DNA of 64,000 nt from Gymnorhina tibicen (taxonomy: Eukaryota > Chordata > Aves > Passeriformes > Artamidae). A program made the translations under genes and the position numbers. The notes under the pieces were generated by a model that ran no database searches, was not told the DNA's origin, and saw nothing but the letters and a program-made list of their open reading frames with translations. This document shows, piece by piece, positions 1 to 12,692 of the stretch. The stretch lies in contig VXAZ01009368.1 of NCBI GenBank assembly GCA_013399875.1, positions 959,086 to 1,023,085 on the forward strand. Direction: 5' to 3'. Every line of letters begins with the position of its first letter. Position 1 is the stretch's first letter.

Positions 1-1600
1 GCAACTGTGTCTGTCTTGTGAGCTGGCTTTCAGAAATACCTCTCTTTCCTCTTTGAGCGGCACTTCTCTTCCCCCAGAACTATTCTCCCAGCCAATGGCG
101 AAGTCTCTCACAGGTCACCGATTGCTGCGCTCACATGGATCACACTAAACTTCCTGTCAAGTACAAGCAGCAGGAAATTACTCTTTAGCTTCCTACAATT
201 AAACAAAAAAAATCACTGTGCCCCTACCACACACAACTAGAAAAGGGTTTTAAAGCCTTCAGAAAAGTAATATCATACACAGCATAAATAAGGAGGGAAT
301 CTGATTGACAGAACCATGATCACTACAGTAAACACAAGCTACTTTAAGTCCACCAATGCCAGCTGAGGATTTACCCTGATTTACAGTATCATAACTGAGT
401 TCAGCCTCAGGCTCTGGCATGTTCCCTGAATATATCAAAGAACTTCCCAAAGAGGAAAATGGCACAAGCTGATATCTTTTGGAAAGTCCTCTGTTTTTTT
501 CACTTTGAGAACTGGAAACTTCTCCTTTTAGCTTATACCCTGCTTCAGAATTCATTGTTCTTGCCAAATGAGTAAGAAATGTGAGGATTACTGCTCTGGA
601 GAGATGGCATTTCTGGAACAGCATTGATTGGCAAGGCAAAGCATTTTCTGCTGCACCGAGGGAATAACACAGACAACACTAAGCTTTGTTTACAGGTTTT
701 ATGAAATTTATTAATAAAGCAAACTATTTTGACAGATTTTCACACACATTATACAAGCTCCACATAAAGAAACGTCATAAGTTTGTAGGAAAGAATGCAT
801 TGCCTTGGCACCTACACTTTTAGGGTAACTGGATTGCACATGATGGTGCCAAAAAGATCCGAAAAAGAGGAATGTCAGCCTCTGGGCTGAATGCTAGCAA
901 CCAATACAGCTTCCAAGGTAGTAAGGACCTCTTCAAGCAGATATTGTTCCAAATGTGCATGTATGAAAGGAAAGTAGCCCTTCCAGAAACACTCATTCTG
1001 ATGAGAAGATTTGGGAAATAAACCGTTCCAGTAGGCCTTCCCACCTGGTGCCCCATGCAGGACCTGTACTTGAAGAGCCAGAGAAAGGGAAGGCAGAGGA
1101 TGCAGAAATGACTCCTTTGTGGAGGGCTGTGTAGTTACGTCTGGTAGGTGCAACAGATGTGTATCAAAGATGCTTTTCTCTCTGCACAGCTGGTTTTCCT
1201 TCTTGCAATAACTTGAGGGGGAAGAGAGTAGCTTAGGAAGTGGCCAGAGATGTGTGTGGGGACTCTTGGAGCTTGCCTTGATTCAGGATTGAGAAGTTGT
1301 AAGTATGTACAAATGGAGCTGAGGATTTGCAAGCACCATCAAACTAGAACATGTAGTCCTCATGGTATGGATAAGGTATAAATGGCATTCCACCTTGAAC
1401 TCATCTGCAACTTGCTTTTAGAAGACCCGGTGAAATGGTACCGAAAAACCTTATGCTCCCTGGAGTACAATATTTTATAATAGCCTTTCCAATTAATGGG
1501 TGCAGGTGTAAAAGAAAAAAATTCAGAACATGCTTTTGGACAGAGGAAAAATAAATCCATCAGTTCTTCTGAATGTTTATTCCCTCTCTTTGCATCCCAT
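1..1600. other. Non-coding DNA, slightly less AT-rich than its surroundings
   Basis: No gene can be supported here. The minus strand carries a 126-codon open frame (259-639) and several shorter ones up to 1560. None has a recognisable domain, signal peptide or clear splice context, and their composition looks like chance. A TTTATT/AATAAA cluster near 706-716 could be read as a polyadenylation signal on either strand, but nothing upstream supports a transcript. No interspersed repeat was recognised. The stretch could hold an unrecognised minus-strand exon or UTR; I rate that unlikely. Confidence 0.45.
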
Positions 1601-4600
1601 GGTTAATTGTTAATCTTTTCTTTCTTCCCTTTCTTTTGGCATGCAAAGGATGTCACCTTCTTAAAGATCTTTGAAAAATTAACATAATTATCCATTATCT
1701 TAGTCCTTTTTTCTCTGTCTTTCAATATCTGCTCCTCCTAGCATTCACAATATATCAATCTCTGATCCTTGGCACTAGTACAATTCATTTTCCACAAGAT
1801 GTTATTGAGATTGTAAATAAATGCCACAGCATCAAGGGGCAGACAAGACGGAGCCTGTCAGATCTGGAAGTCTGCAGCAAAGTTATAATTACAGCAGAGT
1901 GGTGTGAGGTGAGTTCTTTGCATCCATAGATTTGTCATCAACTCCTGGGGAAGTAAAACATGGGGAAAAGAAGATGGAGAGTGATGGGAGTAAAGAGTGT
2001 TACCAACTATGTCCCAGGTTGTTTTTGCAGTTCCCATTACTTAACTCAAATGCCATCAGCAGAGCAGCAAGATGCCCTAACCTCAAATAATAGTGTTTCC
2101 AAAGCAATTACCTTTTGTACCGAATGTATTTTACTTGCAAAGATTCTGAAAATTATGCTCATGAGCTGAGCTGCTGTAAAACAAAAAATAATTTTCAGAC
2201 CTAATTTTAAAGAAGATCAGGCTGCTCCAGCAGTCAGCTTAGGTCCACGGCACTTCAGGAAGTGTTGACACACAACAACATTCTGAGATCAAGGGTAAAC
2301 CAACTCTGTTTAGGCTGAGAACTCAAAACAGCCTGCGTGAATTTGATAAATATATTTTTACACCAAAATTCATGTGCTCTGTGCATGGGTCTTTCCTCTC
2401 ACCATTTCCAAAATACTTTTTTTTTGGCAAATATTTTTATGACCCTGCTTCAGTGAGATTAACATGGAAATATTACCTGCTAAGGGTCCAGGTATCAGAA
2501 TCTGGCCTGATAGGCTCTGAAAATCAGTGTTCTGAGTAATATTGTCTGCATGCACACAGATGCCTAAACAGAGCTCAGCCTGATTTGGTTATCTGATGTT
2601 TTTGCTGTGAGGTTTCATTATCTTGGAACTGAAGTTGAAAATAACCTGCAGAACTTCTCTTCAGTTGTATGAATGAGTTAAAAGTCTGAGAATTTGGATG
2701 TGAAGACGCTGCAAACTTCCCTAAAATCCTGCTTAGATTTGGATTCAGGTTTAGGACCTAATATGTGAGCCTAAGACAGACCATCAGTTGGGGCACAAAC
2801 TCATCCAGTGTTGGTTAAGTTTTATATCAGATTCTCAAATAACATTTCATTGCTAATGAATACATATGCCACTAGGCATAGGGGTGGTTATAAAGTGCCT
2901 ATCAAAAGATGCCTGGAACTCAAGACAAGGTAACAGAAGATGGATGTAATGTGTTTCGTGTTCGTTTGGTTTTTATTTTTGAGGTATTTTCTATGATGGC
3001 TGGTATACCTAAGGAAAAAAAATTCAATGGAGCCATCCCAGGAATTTATTTCTGGTTAGGTACCTGTCTGAAAACAGAATAAAGAGACCTTATGGCAAAA
3101 TATTTTATATTCCTGAGGTCTTACATTAAAGATGTTCAAATTTCATTACTTAGTGTCAGAAGAAACATTCAAAAATGGGTAAGGTATAACTAAATGCTGC
3201 CACTGAATGTTTCTCATACTTTAAATAAATAAATAATTGAGAGTATTAAAAGTTACATGCAAAAAAATTCTCACAGTGGAGTAGCAAACTCCAGATTTCT
3301 GGCATAAAAAATTCCAAAAAATATTTTGTCAAATTCAGTTGCCAAGTTCAGAAGACTATGTTATATCCTTGTGAACTTAATCATTTGTTCTTTTAGTTGT
3401 ACATATGGAAAATAGGAATGGAAATGTGGTATTTTAACATTATAAACTTCACTAGAGACCCCAAGGCAAGTTTCAGCTTTTCTGCCAACCATAAGAAAAT
3501 GCCTGTTCATATAAAGTTTGCAGGCTTTGAAGTAAAGTTTGCTTCTTAAGACATTTTGAAAATATTTTGTTTGCAAGGAAATATTAAGGAAAAGAGAATA
3601 GAAATTATTTAAGAGAAATATAAAAGTGAATTTTCAGCTTGTTTTTTGATTACAGTAGATTTCTCCTCAACAGAACAGAATGTGTTTAGGAATTGCTATT
3701 GTATCTTGACAAAATTTACAACACTTTCACTGGAAAAACAATCAACTTCTCTGGCTGTAATTTAATTTTTCTGCAGGTACAGTCTAATGTTCTCAGCTTG
3801 AGGGCAGGAAGAGAACACATTGTAATATAGCTATTCTTTTAAAGAAATACATCTGTAACAGGTAATTCAAAAAAAATTGCTAAATGAAACCTGGGATAAA
3901 GATCAGGCTAGAAACCTCAGATTGTTTTCCAGGAACTACAGGTAAGCATGACCTATAATAACTTAGTACTGGGGAAATCAAGGGTTGATGTGGAAGGTCT
4001 GTGGAACAGAGGGCTGCAGATCATTGTGCACTTTTTCAAGTGGACTCTCTTTTCTTTAGACCATATTAGAAAATATCTTCTATCATGTAACACACAGAAC
4101 CTGTAAAGTATGTGGATAACAAATGAGACTTAAAATTTGTTACAATTATAATTAACTTCTATCCTTTTTGAAGAAATGTGGAAACATTTTATACTAATCA
4201 ATAGAGAACAATAACCTAGCTATAGAATTGCAGGTTACTTATAATATTTCAGGGGATCTTTTTTCACTATTCATTACATTCTTTAAAACTTTTTCCTAAG
4301 AGGAGTGTTGGATGACAGAATAGGTAGACAACAAATATCAGTAGTGTTGAATGAAGCTTGCAGACACCTTTAATGCTTTCCACCCAACCACCTTAATTTA
4401 AGACGTGTTAGGAGACATTTAAAGACTGACCTCATCCTCTTTTATTTTCCTGCTAGTGACAAAAGAAAAATAGGCTCATGTCTTATGGAGGGTTTTGTTG
4501 AATAGGCTTATAACTTACATGGAAGGCATATGCCCATGTTGCAAATGTTATGTTTCACAGCTCACACTGGGAGGGTGAAAGTCACCTGTTTCTCTTGGAG

Positions 4601-7600
4601 CTCACAGAAATTCTTTTTTTATGGTTAATGTCAAATTTATGATATCTTTTGGTAGTAGAGCACACCAGTCATGCAAATCCTGTGCTTACCAAGGACCAAA
4701 AATTCCTCATGTGGGTTGTATAGCAGCTGAGTCACTAACTCTAGAGGGAGATTCTTACAGCAGGACAGATTCTGCAGTTGCTGCATCCCATTTATCAGAA
4801 ACTAGGAAAAAAACCTCATTTACTTCACAATTTTTAAAACTTAAAATCTTCTATTTGAATTTTCAGGTGTACACCATTAAGCTTCCAAAGATATTAAACA
4901 AACAGCTTTCCAGTCTAAATGTTGAACTCCATGGAAAATATCTATTTTAGCCCTGTATCCTTGTATTAGGTTGTATAGTACTTCTGTCAGACAGCTGATT
5001 ACCTGTGAATAGCATAGAAACAGCACAAAATAACAATAGGAATATCTTGAAATAGAGAGGAAGGTCAGATCTGGCTGGATGGAAGTAGCCAAGAGTCAAT
5101 ATGTAACATTAGGGAAAAAGTCAAGTCACTGCATTCAATAACACTTAACTGAGAGGACAATAACAGGAAAGAGAGAATCACTGCCTCTACACAGTACAGG
5201 CCACTGGTGGCAAATCCTGGAAGATTTAAAGAACATTTGTTGAGGAATGTATTCCCATGGTGGGACATTGGCTCTACATACATACCTTCCTGTTTGGGGA
5301 TCTCCAGATTAACAATGTGATAATGGGTTTATCTTTGCTGAGTAGGCAGCTGGCATAGAGAGCAAACAAAGAGGGTTTCCTTGGTGCCTCTGTATGCCAT
5401 TTTCAGAATTTTCCATGGATGGAATAAAGATTGATGTCAAAATCTTCATATCTTTCATCACAACACTGAGAGCTGGGGTAAATTCTGTACCTGGAACGAA
5501 CAAAACATAGTCACTTCAGCTGGAAGTGAAATGTGCACTTGGTTGGAAGATGTACAGCATAATTTAGTCGAAAAGTGTAAGTCTCAGGTCGGAGTCGTTG
5601 TTAATAAATTAAGCTACGTGAACTCACTAATCTGCTACCCCAAAGACCTTCTATTTCCATGAGCCACTAGCAGTTTTGCAGGTCATGACTGATATGCAAG
5701 TATCTTAGGGAAGATTTAAATGAGTGTTTCTAGACCTATCCTTTTGTGAAAGATGCCAGCACAATGGTTTTGGGTGGCTCTTTGACATGCCATATTCACA
5801 TGAAACACAGACACATCCCACCCCACTTTACACACGTGACTCATTCCCCTGAGTTGAGTATCTGAAATCCTTGCTGTTCCTGACTGTGTCAAATTGGTGC
5901 TATTCAATCTACAGTCAAGACAGAGCTGAAGAAAAAAGCCATCACTTTTTCAGTGTCTCTGCAAATAAGTCACAGAACTGTGATGTCGCAGCATTAGCTA
6001 GTTAGCTTGAGGTGATGTTTTTTCTGCACCCTGGCCAGTTTGTTAGTTCCAGTTCCGAAATTCTTTGCCTTCTTTCAATCTGATAATGTCCTATGTTTGG
6101 AGGGTCTCACAGTTCACTGGACCAGCTCAGCCTCAATCTAAATCTAAATAAACATGAGGCTCTCTTGTCTCTTACACAACACTGGGAATGCACAAAATTC
6201 CCAATAAAAATCTGTGGGATTTATTTAAGTAACTGTGCTTCATAGCAGTAGAAAACAGAACCAAGTACTGAGGAAGCTTAAATAATAAACTTGCAAAACA
6301 CACACATAAAAATGTGTCAAACAATCATTAGGCATTTCCTGAAGGGTCCTGTCTACCTTGGCCACCCATGAGCTTTTTGCCTATTATTCAAGACAGCTGG
6401 CCTAAAAGAAGGGGATCTGGCTTCTGCTTATAGTTATTAAATCTGCAGGAAGGGCCCATCAATCACAACAATGGGTTTTAAGTGTTTGCTGGGTGAGAGG
6501 AGAGTCCCATAAGCAGTCTTTGAAGTGTCTTTTGCTGAAGGTAAACATCTGAAGAACATAAATAGCTGCTCTTCTTTCCAATGAGTGACCTTGTCAAAGT
6601 GGGTAGAATGAAGAGATGGGGGAGGGGTGCTATCATGAAAAGGAAAAGCAATAAAGGATTCCTTATGACAGCAATTTGCACATTTACTGCTCTTTGATAT
6701 GTTAACTAGATTTTGCAAAATGGAATTCTTTGTCTTTTAGAGGTCCTTGGGCAGTGATAGCTCACAGTCAGAACAATGTTTTGCAATAGGCCTAATGCAT
6801 CTTCTAATTAATAAGGTAACTTGGACAACCTCTGTAAATCAGTGACATTATCATTATAACAGGACACAAGTGAATAGTTGTTTATAAGGAAGGAAAGATG
6901 CTCATAACAGCAGTATCATTATTTACCGAGCTCATTGACTAAAGTGAATTGTATTGAATACAATGGGATCAATAGGTTATGGGCCCTGTTCACTAAAGTT
7001 TTACAAGCCATTTATGAACCTTTGATTCTAGAAAACAGCTCTTCTCCATTCAGAAAACTGAGAATGTAGCACTGACAGTTTTCAGTTTTCATACATGGCA
7101 CAGGCTAAGTGACACAAATTCTCCAGCTGCATTGTGAAAAAACAGGCAGGTCAGTAAGATCTTTCAAAGTAACAATAAAATATTTTTGAAGAATAAAATA
7201 TACAGGCATGGATGCATATGGCCACTATGGCAAAGCGAGCGGCTAATACGCTAGCCTGCAGAAAGAAAAAGTAATTATATTCTATTTAGAAAAATATTGC
7301 AGTAGGCAATGAATGGTATAGCAACTCCATTAAGAGATAAAACATGCTGGACCCTAAGATGCAGGCAGCAAACTCAACGTCCTGTCTTAGAAGTAAACTC
7401 ACTTGTTATATTACTTGGATACAAACAAAGAGAGCTGCATTTCAGCTGTAAGTGAAGTGATTCGCATAGAATAAGATGAACTGTTTGGGGATGCTCTATG
7501 TATTTATAAAGTAATGCAGTTTCTACACAATATAGAGCTGTATGAATACTTAGCTTCTTCAAATTAGAATGTTGTCCCTTATTTTAGTGGATGTGCCTCC

Positions 7601-7735
7601 TAATTCTGAAGCAGGGTAATAAGTTTTTTCTGCACTTAATAGCAGCACAAGCCATAGGCAAAATCAGAGCCAATATGGGCTCAGTTTTTGAATCACTCAT
7701 TGACAGCCCTTGCCAAGATCAAACTTTCTTACTGA
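1601..7735. other. Unique AT-rich non-coding DNA
   Basis: I see no gene or recognisable transposon in this stretch. Open frames are short (the longest is about 109 codons, at 4621-4950) and have no family resemblance. The sequence is AT-rich with many short A or T runs and few CpGs, as expected of intergenic or intronic bird DNA. It ends at the target-site duplication of the solo LTR that follows. Confidence 0.6.
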
Positions 7736-7740
7736 ATCTC
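7736..7740. repeat. 5' target-site duplication of the LTR (ATCTC)
   Basis: The five bases ATCTC directly precede the TG end of the solo LTR. They are repeated exactly at 8330-8334 just after its CA end, which fixes both element borders to the base. Confidence 0.85.
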
Positions 7741-8011
7741 TGTGCTGGTTTTGGCTGGGGTAGAGTTAATTTTCTTCACAGTGGCTGGTATGGGGCTTTG
7801 GAGTTGTGCTGAAAACAGTGTTGATAATACAGATATGTTTTTGTCATTGCTGACATAGAGTCACAGCCTTTTTGGCTTTTTTTACTACGTTTTGTACTGT
7901 CACGTTTGCGAGGGAACTAGAGGCTCAAAGGAAATTGGAAGGGGACACAGCTGGGACAGGCGACCCCAACAGACCAGAGGGATGTTCCAGACCATATGGC
8001 ATCAAGCTCAG

Positions 8012-8020
8012 TATATAAAG
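8012..8020 (+). promoter_or_regulatory. LTR TATA box
   Basis: TATATAAAG lies 271 bp into the LTR and 190 bp before its ATTAAA signal, the spacing expected of a retroviral U3 core promoter. The box is intact, so residual promoter activity is possible. No spliced product is visible from sequence alone. Confidence 0.65.
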
Positions 8021-8201
8021 TGGGAAGAAGAAGGAGGAAGGGGGGTGATATTTGGAGTGATGGTGTTTGTCTTCCCAAGTCACCATTATGGGTGATGGGA
8101 CCCTGCTGTCCTGGGGATGGCTGGACACTGGCCTGCCTATGGGAAGTAGTGTAGGAATTCCTTATTTTAATTTGCTTGCATGTGTGTGTTTGACTTTAGC
8201 T

Positions 8202-8207
8202 ATTAAA
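8202..8207 (+). other. LTR polyadenylation signal ATTAAA
   Basis: ATTAAA followed by a T-rich stretch (CTGTTTTTATCTC) marks the probable end of the R region in this LTR. The hexamer is the common variant signal and is characteristic of this LTR family. Confidence 0.6.
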
Positions 8208-8329
8208 CTGTTTTTATCTCAACCCATAAGTTTCTCTCTTTTATTCTTCTGATTCTCTTTCCCATCCCACTGGTGGAGAAATGAGTGTCTGCATGGTACT
8301 TAATTCCTGCCTGGGGTTAAGCCATGACA

Positions 8330-8334
8330 ATCTC
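8330..8334. repeat. 3' target-site duplication of the LTR (ATCTC)
   Basis: Second copy of ATCTC, directly after the terminal CATGACA. Five bases is the duplication length expected for ERV-L-like integrases. Confidence 0.85.
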
Positions 8335-9659
8335 TTTTCAACCAGCTCTTTTCTGTACACTGATGTCATATAATCTTTATCTTTGTCGCTTTAAATGCCT
8401 TTTCCTTCTTCTGTTACTCTTGAAGTATTTACCCCACCTTCTTTAGTTTGCATGGATCAACACCACAGAATGAGGTTTAAGGTGATGTGAGAAGTTGGGA
8501 GAGAACTCACTGAGAGAGTAGAAATAAATGTTTCAGAACATTATCCCTGCTGTAAGTCTGCACCAGTCCTACACAAGTTTGCTTCTGGATTTGTCCGGGA
8601 GCTGGAATTAGTCCATAATATATTTCCTCTGGCTGTGCAATCCCACATACCATGAAGCTTGTAGCAGAGGGAAGGAGTAAAAGAACCAGACAAAAGCAAC
8701 ACTGGCCCACCCTGTCTAGCACTGGAAATGGTTTACTCGTACATTAGGTCCTGGCAGGGACACAGCCTTGTCTTGAGGTGGACGACCAACTAGTACACTA
8801 GCCCGGCAGAGCTTCTCCTTGAGACTGGTGAATGTGCTGGGAAATGCTGAGAACGAGTACAGCCAGGTGACAGCAAAGGCCTGCCTTTCCCCTCATCAGG
8901 CCCACATGAGCTTCTTGTGCTGAAGTAATGAGCAATTCTTGTTCTGATGAAAAGGAGACATTTCAGCTGTAGATGATATTACAAGGAGTGGAAATATTTC
9001 CACCTACCAAGAGCTGGGAATGTAAGTGATAGTCTGAGCGTTCACAAATTCATTCACTGAGAGACTGTGGCTGGGCCTTAGCATCCCATTTAGCTACATC
9101 AGTTCAGACATACAGCCAGAGAAGTTCTTGGTTTGTCTTAATAGCTCCTCTCCAATTCTTCAGGATTTGTCCTTGACTTCTTACTTGAAACTTGGCTGGA
9201 AACTTTTTTCTGTTCCATGTTCTGAATGTCCATTCATCACAAAATGGGTTGGTGTCACCCTCTAAGGAATTGTCTATTATCTCTTTCTTAGTATTATTTC
9301 TTTCCATGATCTTGTCCATGTGAAATGCGTTGTGTGGATTTTTTTTTCTTTCTTTACCTCAGCTCTTCTTGTAGTAAGCATTCTTGCTAGCAAAGACAAT
9401 GTCTCAGAAATATATTCCTTGTTCTGGGAGGAAGATTAATTTATCACTAAAATGGAGATGTACATAAGCCAGTAGCCTGGTATCTGTGGCTGGCTGAGCA
9501 AAGATGATGAGTCTGAGTACCCTTTCCCATGAGGTTTCATCTGCCTCTGAATGTTGTGCCTCTGGCCTAATCCATACCATTAAAGGCAAGAACACGTAAA
9601 ACCTCATTGTCCATGGCCAAATAATATAACCATCAGGTCACTGTCTGCTTTCTAGTTAG

Positions 9660-9720
9660 AGAGGTATAATTCCACTGAAGTCAGATTTACACCAGTATCA
9701 GTGAGAGCAAAATTAGGTTT
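9660..9720. repeat. Possible fragment of an ancient amniote interspersed repeat
   Basis: The words CCACTGAAGTCAGATTTACACC and a following CAGT...GTGAGAGCAAAATTAGG resemble a repeat common in turtle, crocodile and bird DNA, in which 'gaagtcaatgg' and 'tttacaccagtgtaa' words recur. A related pair of words occurs at 38850-38915. The match is from memory of word patterns only, so the family is unnamed and the borders are approximate. Confidence 0.35.
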
Positions 9721-9879
9721 CTCCTATAGTTGCTGTTAACCTTTATCAGTATCACCCTGTAGTACTGAGATGGTAGCATTAGCAAACACAACACAAGGCT
9801 GATCTTCAATAGCTGTTCTCTCATTTACTTTTTGCTGATTTATTGCTTCACTAATGACACAATAGATTTTCCCATTAGT

Positions 9880-9913
9880 TTATTATTATTATTTATTATT
9901 GGTATTAGTATTA
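9880..9913. repeat. TTA-rich trinucleotide microsatellite
   Basis: An imperfect run of TTA/TAT triplets, interrupted by TTTATT and GGTATTAG. It is a simple repeat with no coding meaning. Confidence 0.8.
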
Positions 9914-11043
9914 TCCTGAAAGAAAATGAAAACAAAGAACTGACCTCATCTCAGCATAGCATATTATTTTCAGGAGTTCAGAAACACTGCACAGAATGGA
10001 CAGTTTCCATTTCACCAATGTTCAATCACTGGCATTTGTCTTTTGTATCCCAGAGCAATTGCATAACTCTAATATTGACCTTAACCAGAGCCCTTTGTTT
10101 CTCACCCTAACAGCCAAAAGCATTAAAAATGCGTGTTTACTTAATTTGTCCTGGCATGCAGTGTAATTACAAGCAGTTTGTTTTCTCTGTTGTAAAATAT
10201 GGGTTAGAGAAGAAATAAAGTAATGTGGAAAATTAACATTGTGATGTACTGTATAGTGGAATAACACTAAAAACACTTAGCTGTGTTAGTACTGGAGGTG
10301 CTATTTGTGTTGTGTGCAAGAGCAATAAAGAATTAAATGCCTCCTTCTAAACTATATTTGCATGATTTTCAACTGCAGTAAAATTAATCTGAGCTGCCTC
10401 CAAGTACGAAAGAAAAAAAAATCAAAGTGCAAATAGAACTAAGCAGCACTCATGCAGCCTTTAAAGTTGTACTTTTATATTTTGTGAATTCCAACACACC
10501 GTTTATTGATGTCTGGGATTTTTACAGAATTGGACAAGGCAAATACATTTAAAGGTTCCTATGCTGTGTCTAGCACTCCCCAAAGCTTGCCTTTGGTTGA
10601 CAGGACCTTTCTGATGTGTCAGCAGGTCTGGACACAGAGTAGGCTAGTGTGGCAAGGCAGTTTTTAGGGTATTTTCCTTCTTTAAGTGTCTACAGGAAAT
10701 ATTGCATCCTAATCTAGCATTACTACTCCACAGATCTGTTAATTCTTTCTATGAAAGACTCACTTCATCCTCTCTCCCTCCTTTAAAAAACTTGCCTTTT
10801 CTTTCTGAAATACTAAGAGCTGTCCTGTAAATGTATAAATATCAGTTATAGTCATTGGAGTTAGGAGAGTATTACCTGTTTGTACCAAAATAGCCAAGAG
10901 TAAAAAACACCTCTTTCTCAATTTTTTTTTATTCTTTTGAAAAAATATTTTTCTCTGCCTTCCCTTTCATATTTTCTGTGGCAGTGTTTAGATAATGAAG
11001 CAATATGAGTTTAATTTCCCAACATTTATGTACATTTGAGAGC

Positions 11044-11060
11044 AAAAAAAAAAAAAAAAA
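11044..11060. repeat. Poly-A run of 17
   Basis: An uninterrupted run of 17 adenines. No target-site duplication or retrocopied body was found before it, so it is treated as a simple repeat and not a retroposon tail. Confidence 0.8.
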
Positions 11061-12692
11061 GCAGGGGGAAGAAGCATAACAAATCACTCCATTAGGATTG
11101 AAAGAGGACTTTCCCCTATCTTTTTTCCTCAATAAATATTTGCCCCCTGAGATACTTGTTAAAAAATATACCTCTGGGTGAAAGCAAACATTTGAACCCT
11201 TTGTTGTTATTTTGTTGTTTCATTTTGTTTTTCTGGTGTAGAACTGCCTCATGCAAAGAAATACACTGCTTTGCTAGTGCAAAACACACTCTTTCTTTTC
11301 ATTAAGAGTTGCTCAGCGCCCTTGTTCTGGCCTCTGTGCAGAAGAGTTTAACCACTTTGTGAACCTACTCATTTATATCTTTTAATAACAAGTTGGGATG
11401 AATCTGGAAGATGTGGGAGTTTTTAACAGCAGTTGAGAAGAAATCCTGCTCTAGCTTACAGCAGACTGAAGCTAGGAAAGTCATTAGATTAACCTCTCTT
11501 GACAGGTCAGGCTCAGCAAATATTCTTAAAAATAACTCTTCCAGTAATTTATGACCTTTGGGGAGCATAATCAATAGTGTTAAGAGGAGAGGCAGCCAGA
11601 CAGCACTTCCTGGTAGGAGAAAGTTTCTCGTCTTTGTAATGTTTGCATTCTGTCTGCTTGTACGCAATAAGACTGACTTGCCAGTGATATCATACCCCTT
11701 TTACTCCATCAGTTTTGGAGACATACATTTTTATTGTCAATTTACCGTCTCCTCTGTTTTTTCATACAGTATCTAATTCCAACAAAACCAATGCACAAAT
11801 GTGATTACAAAGTAAAGGGAAAATGCACGGTTCATTTTCTTCCACATTCCCTCTAACCTCTCTGGATCATTTGAGGGAGAATGGTCTTCTGCCCCAGGAT
11901 GTCGTAATGCAAAGTCTTAAACATATACTTCATTTTAATGCACGATGAGTTACTCATAGTGCTTAATTAGGCGTGTTCTTACATCCCTCTAAGATCAGTG
12001 CCCAGGGAAATTTTTTGCTCTGCTTCTGTATTTTTTCGCAATTTTGGATAAACTACACGAAATTTAAACATAAGTGTAAGTGACAACAATATTTCTGTAT
12101 TTCTTGATCATTTAAATGCATTTTATTGCTGGTGAGATTTTCTCTAGCTTTTTATATAATAAAGAGCACTGCCCTGGCTATTCAAACATAGAGCCTTTCC
12201 TTCAGGTTTCAGTATTGAAGTCCCATTTTCTGAAACTGGAGACCCTCAGGAGGATACATTGATTTCAGTGAGTCCTTACATTCACTGTCTACGTACACAT
12301 GCTCTAGCCACATGGACCTGCCCCAAGCAGAACTACTGCCCATCTTTCTCTGCAAGGACTTTTAGGCACATAGGAAAGGATACAGTGTGTCACACTGTAA
12401 TATGATACTGCACTTATTTTGACACCAGCAGGAGAATTACTGGATGTCGGCTTTTCCAGTGTCCTTGGAGTGGAAGTATAGTTTTGAAACTCCAAAGAAT
12501 AAAAATAATTTAGAAAGAAAATCATTCATGCTCATAGTCCCTGCAGAAGTTTTAATACACACTGCTTCAGGCAGCTTTGTGTCTAATGCTATAGCTGAGA
12601 CAAGATGCCACCTTTTCTCCAATGCTATAGTAAAACTGAAAATGATATCTTTTTTCCCTCCCTGCTTTCTGTCTTCATTGCCAAGCTGGTGA

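Larger units (their letters stand above)
7741..8329 (+). mobile_element. Complete solo LTR of an endogenous retrovirus (ERV-L type)
   Basis: This 589-bp long terminal repeat begins TGTGCTGG and ends CATGACA, so it has the TG...CA ends of a retroviral LTR. It is flanked by the identical 5-mer ATCTC on both sides (7736-7740 and 8330-8334), the 5-bp target duplication usual for ERV-L-like elements. It contains a TATA box (TATATAAAG, 8012-8020) and an ATTAAA polyadenylation signal (8202-8207), giving an apparent U3-R-U5 order on the plus strand. The opening GGTTTTGGCTGGGGTAGAG and the closing GGGGTTAAGCCATGACA match what I know of a widespread avian ERV-L LTR family. No gag, pol or env follows, so the internal region was presumably lost by LTR-LTR recombination. 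Subfamily not assigned. Confidence 0.9.
8335..12692. other. Unique non-coding DNA between an LTR and a CR1
   Basis: No gene is recognised. Open frames do not exceed about 100 codons and lack domain signatures. The stretch contains a TTA-rich microsatellite (9880-9913), a 17-A run (11044-11060) and a possible ancient repeat near 9660-9720. Around 10130-10420 is a block with TAATTA-type and ATTTGCAT-type motifs that might be regulatory, but this is weak. The rest shows nothing specific. Confidence 0.55.

Noticed and set aside
259..639. 126-codon minus-strand frame, possibly an exon
   Set aside because: The residues read plausibly, but no domain, splice site or neighbouring exon supports it.
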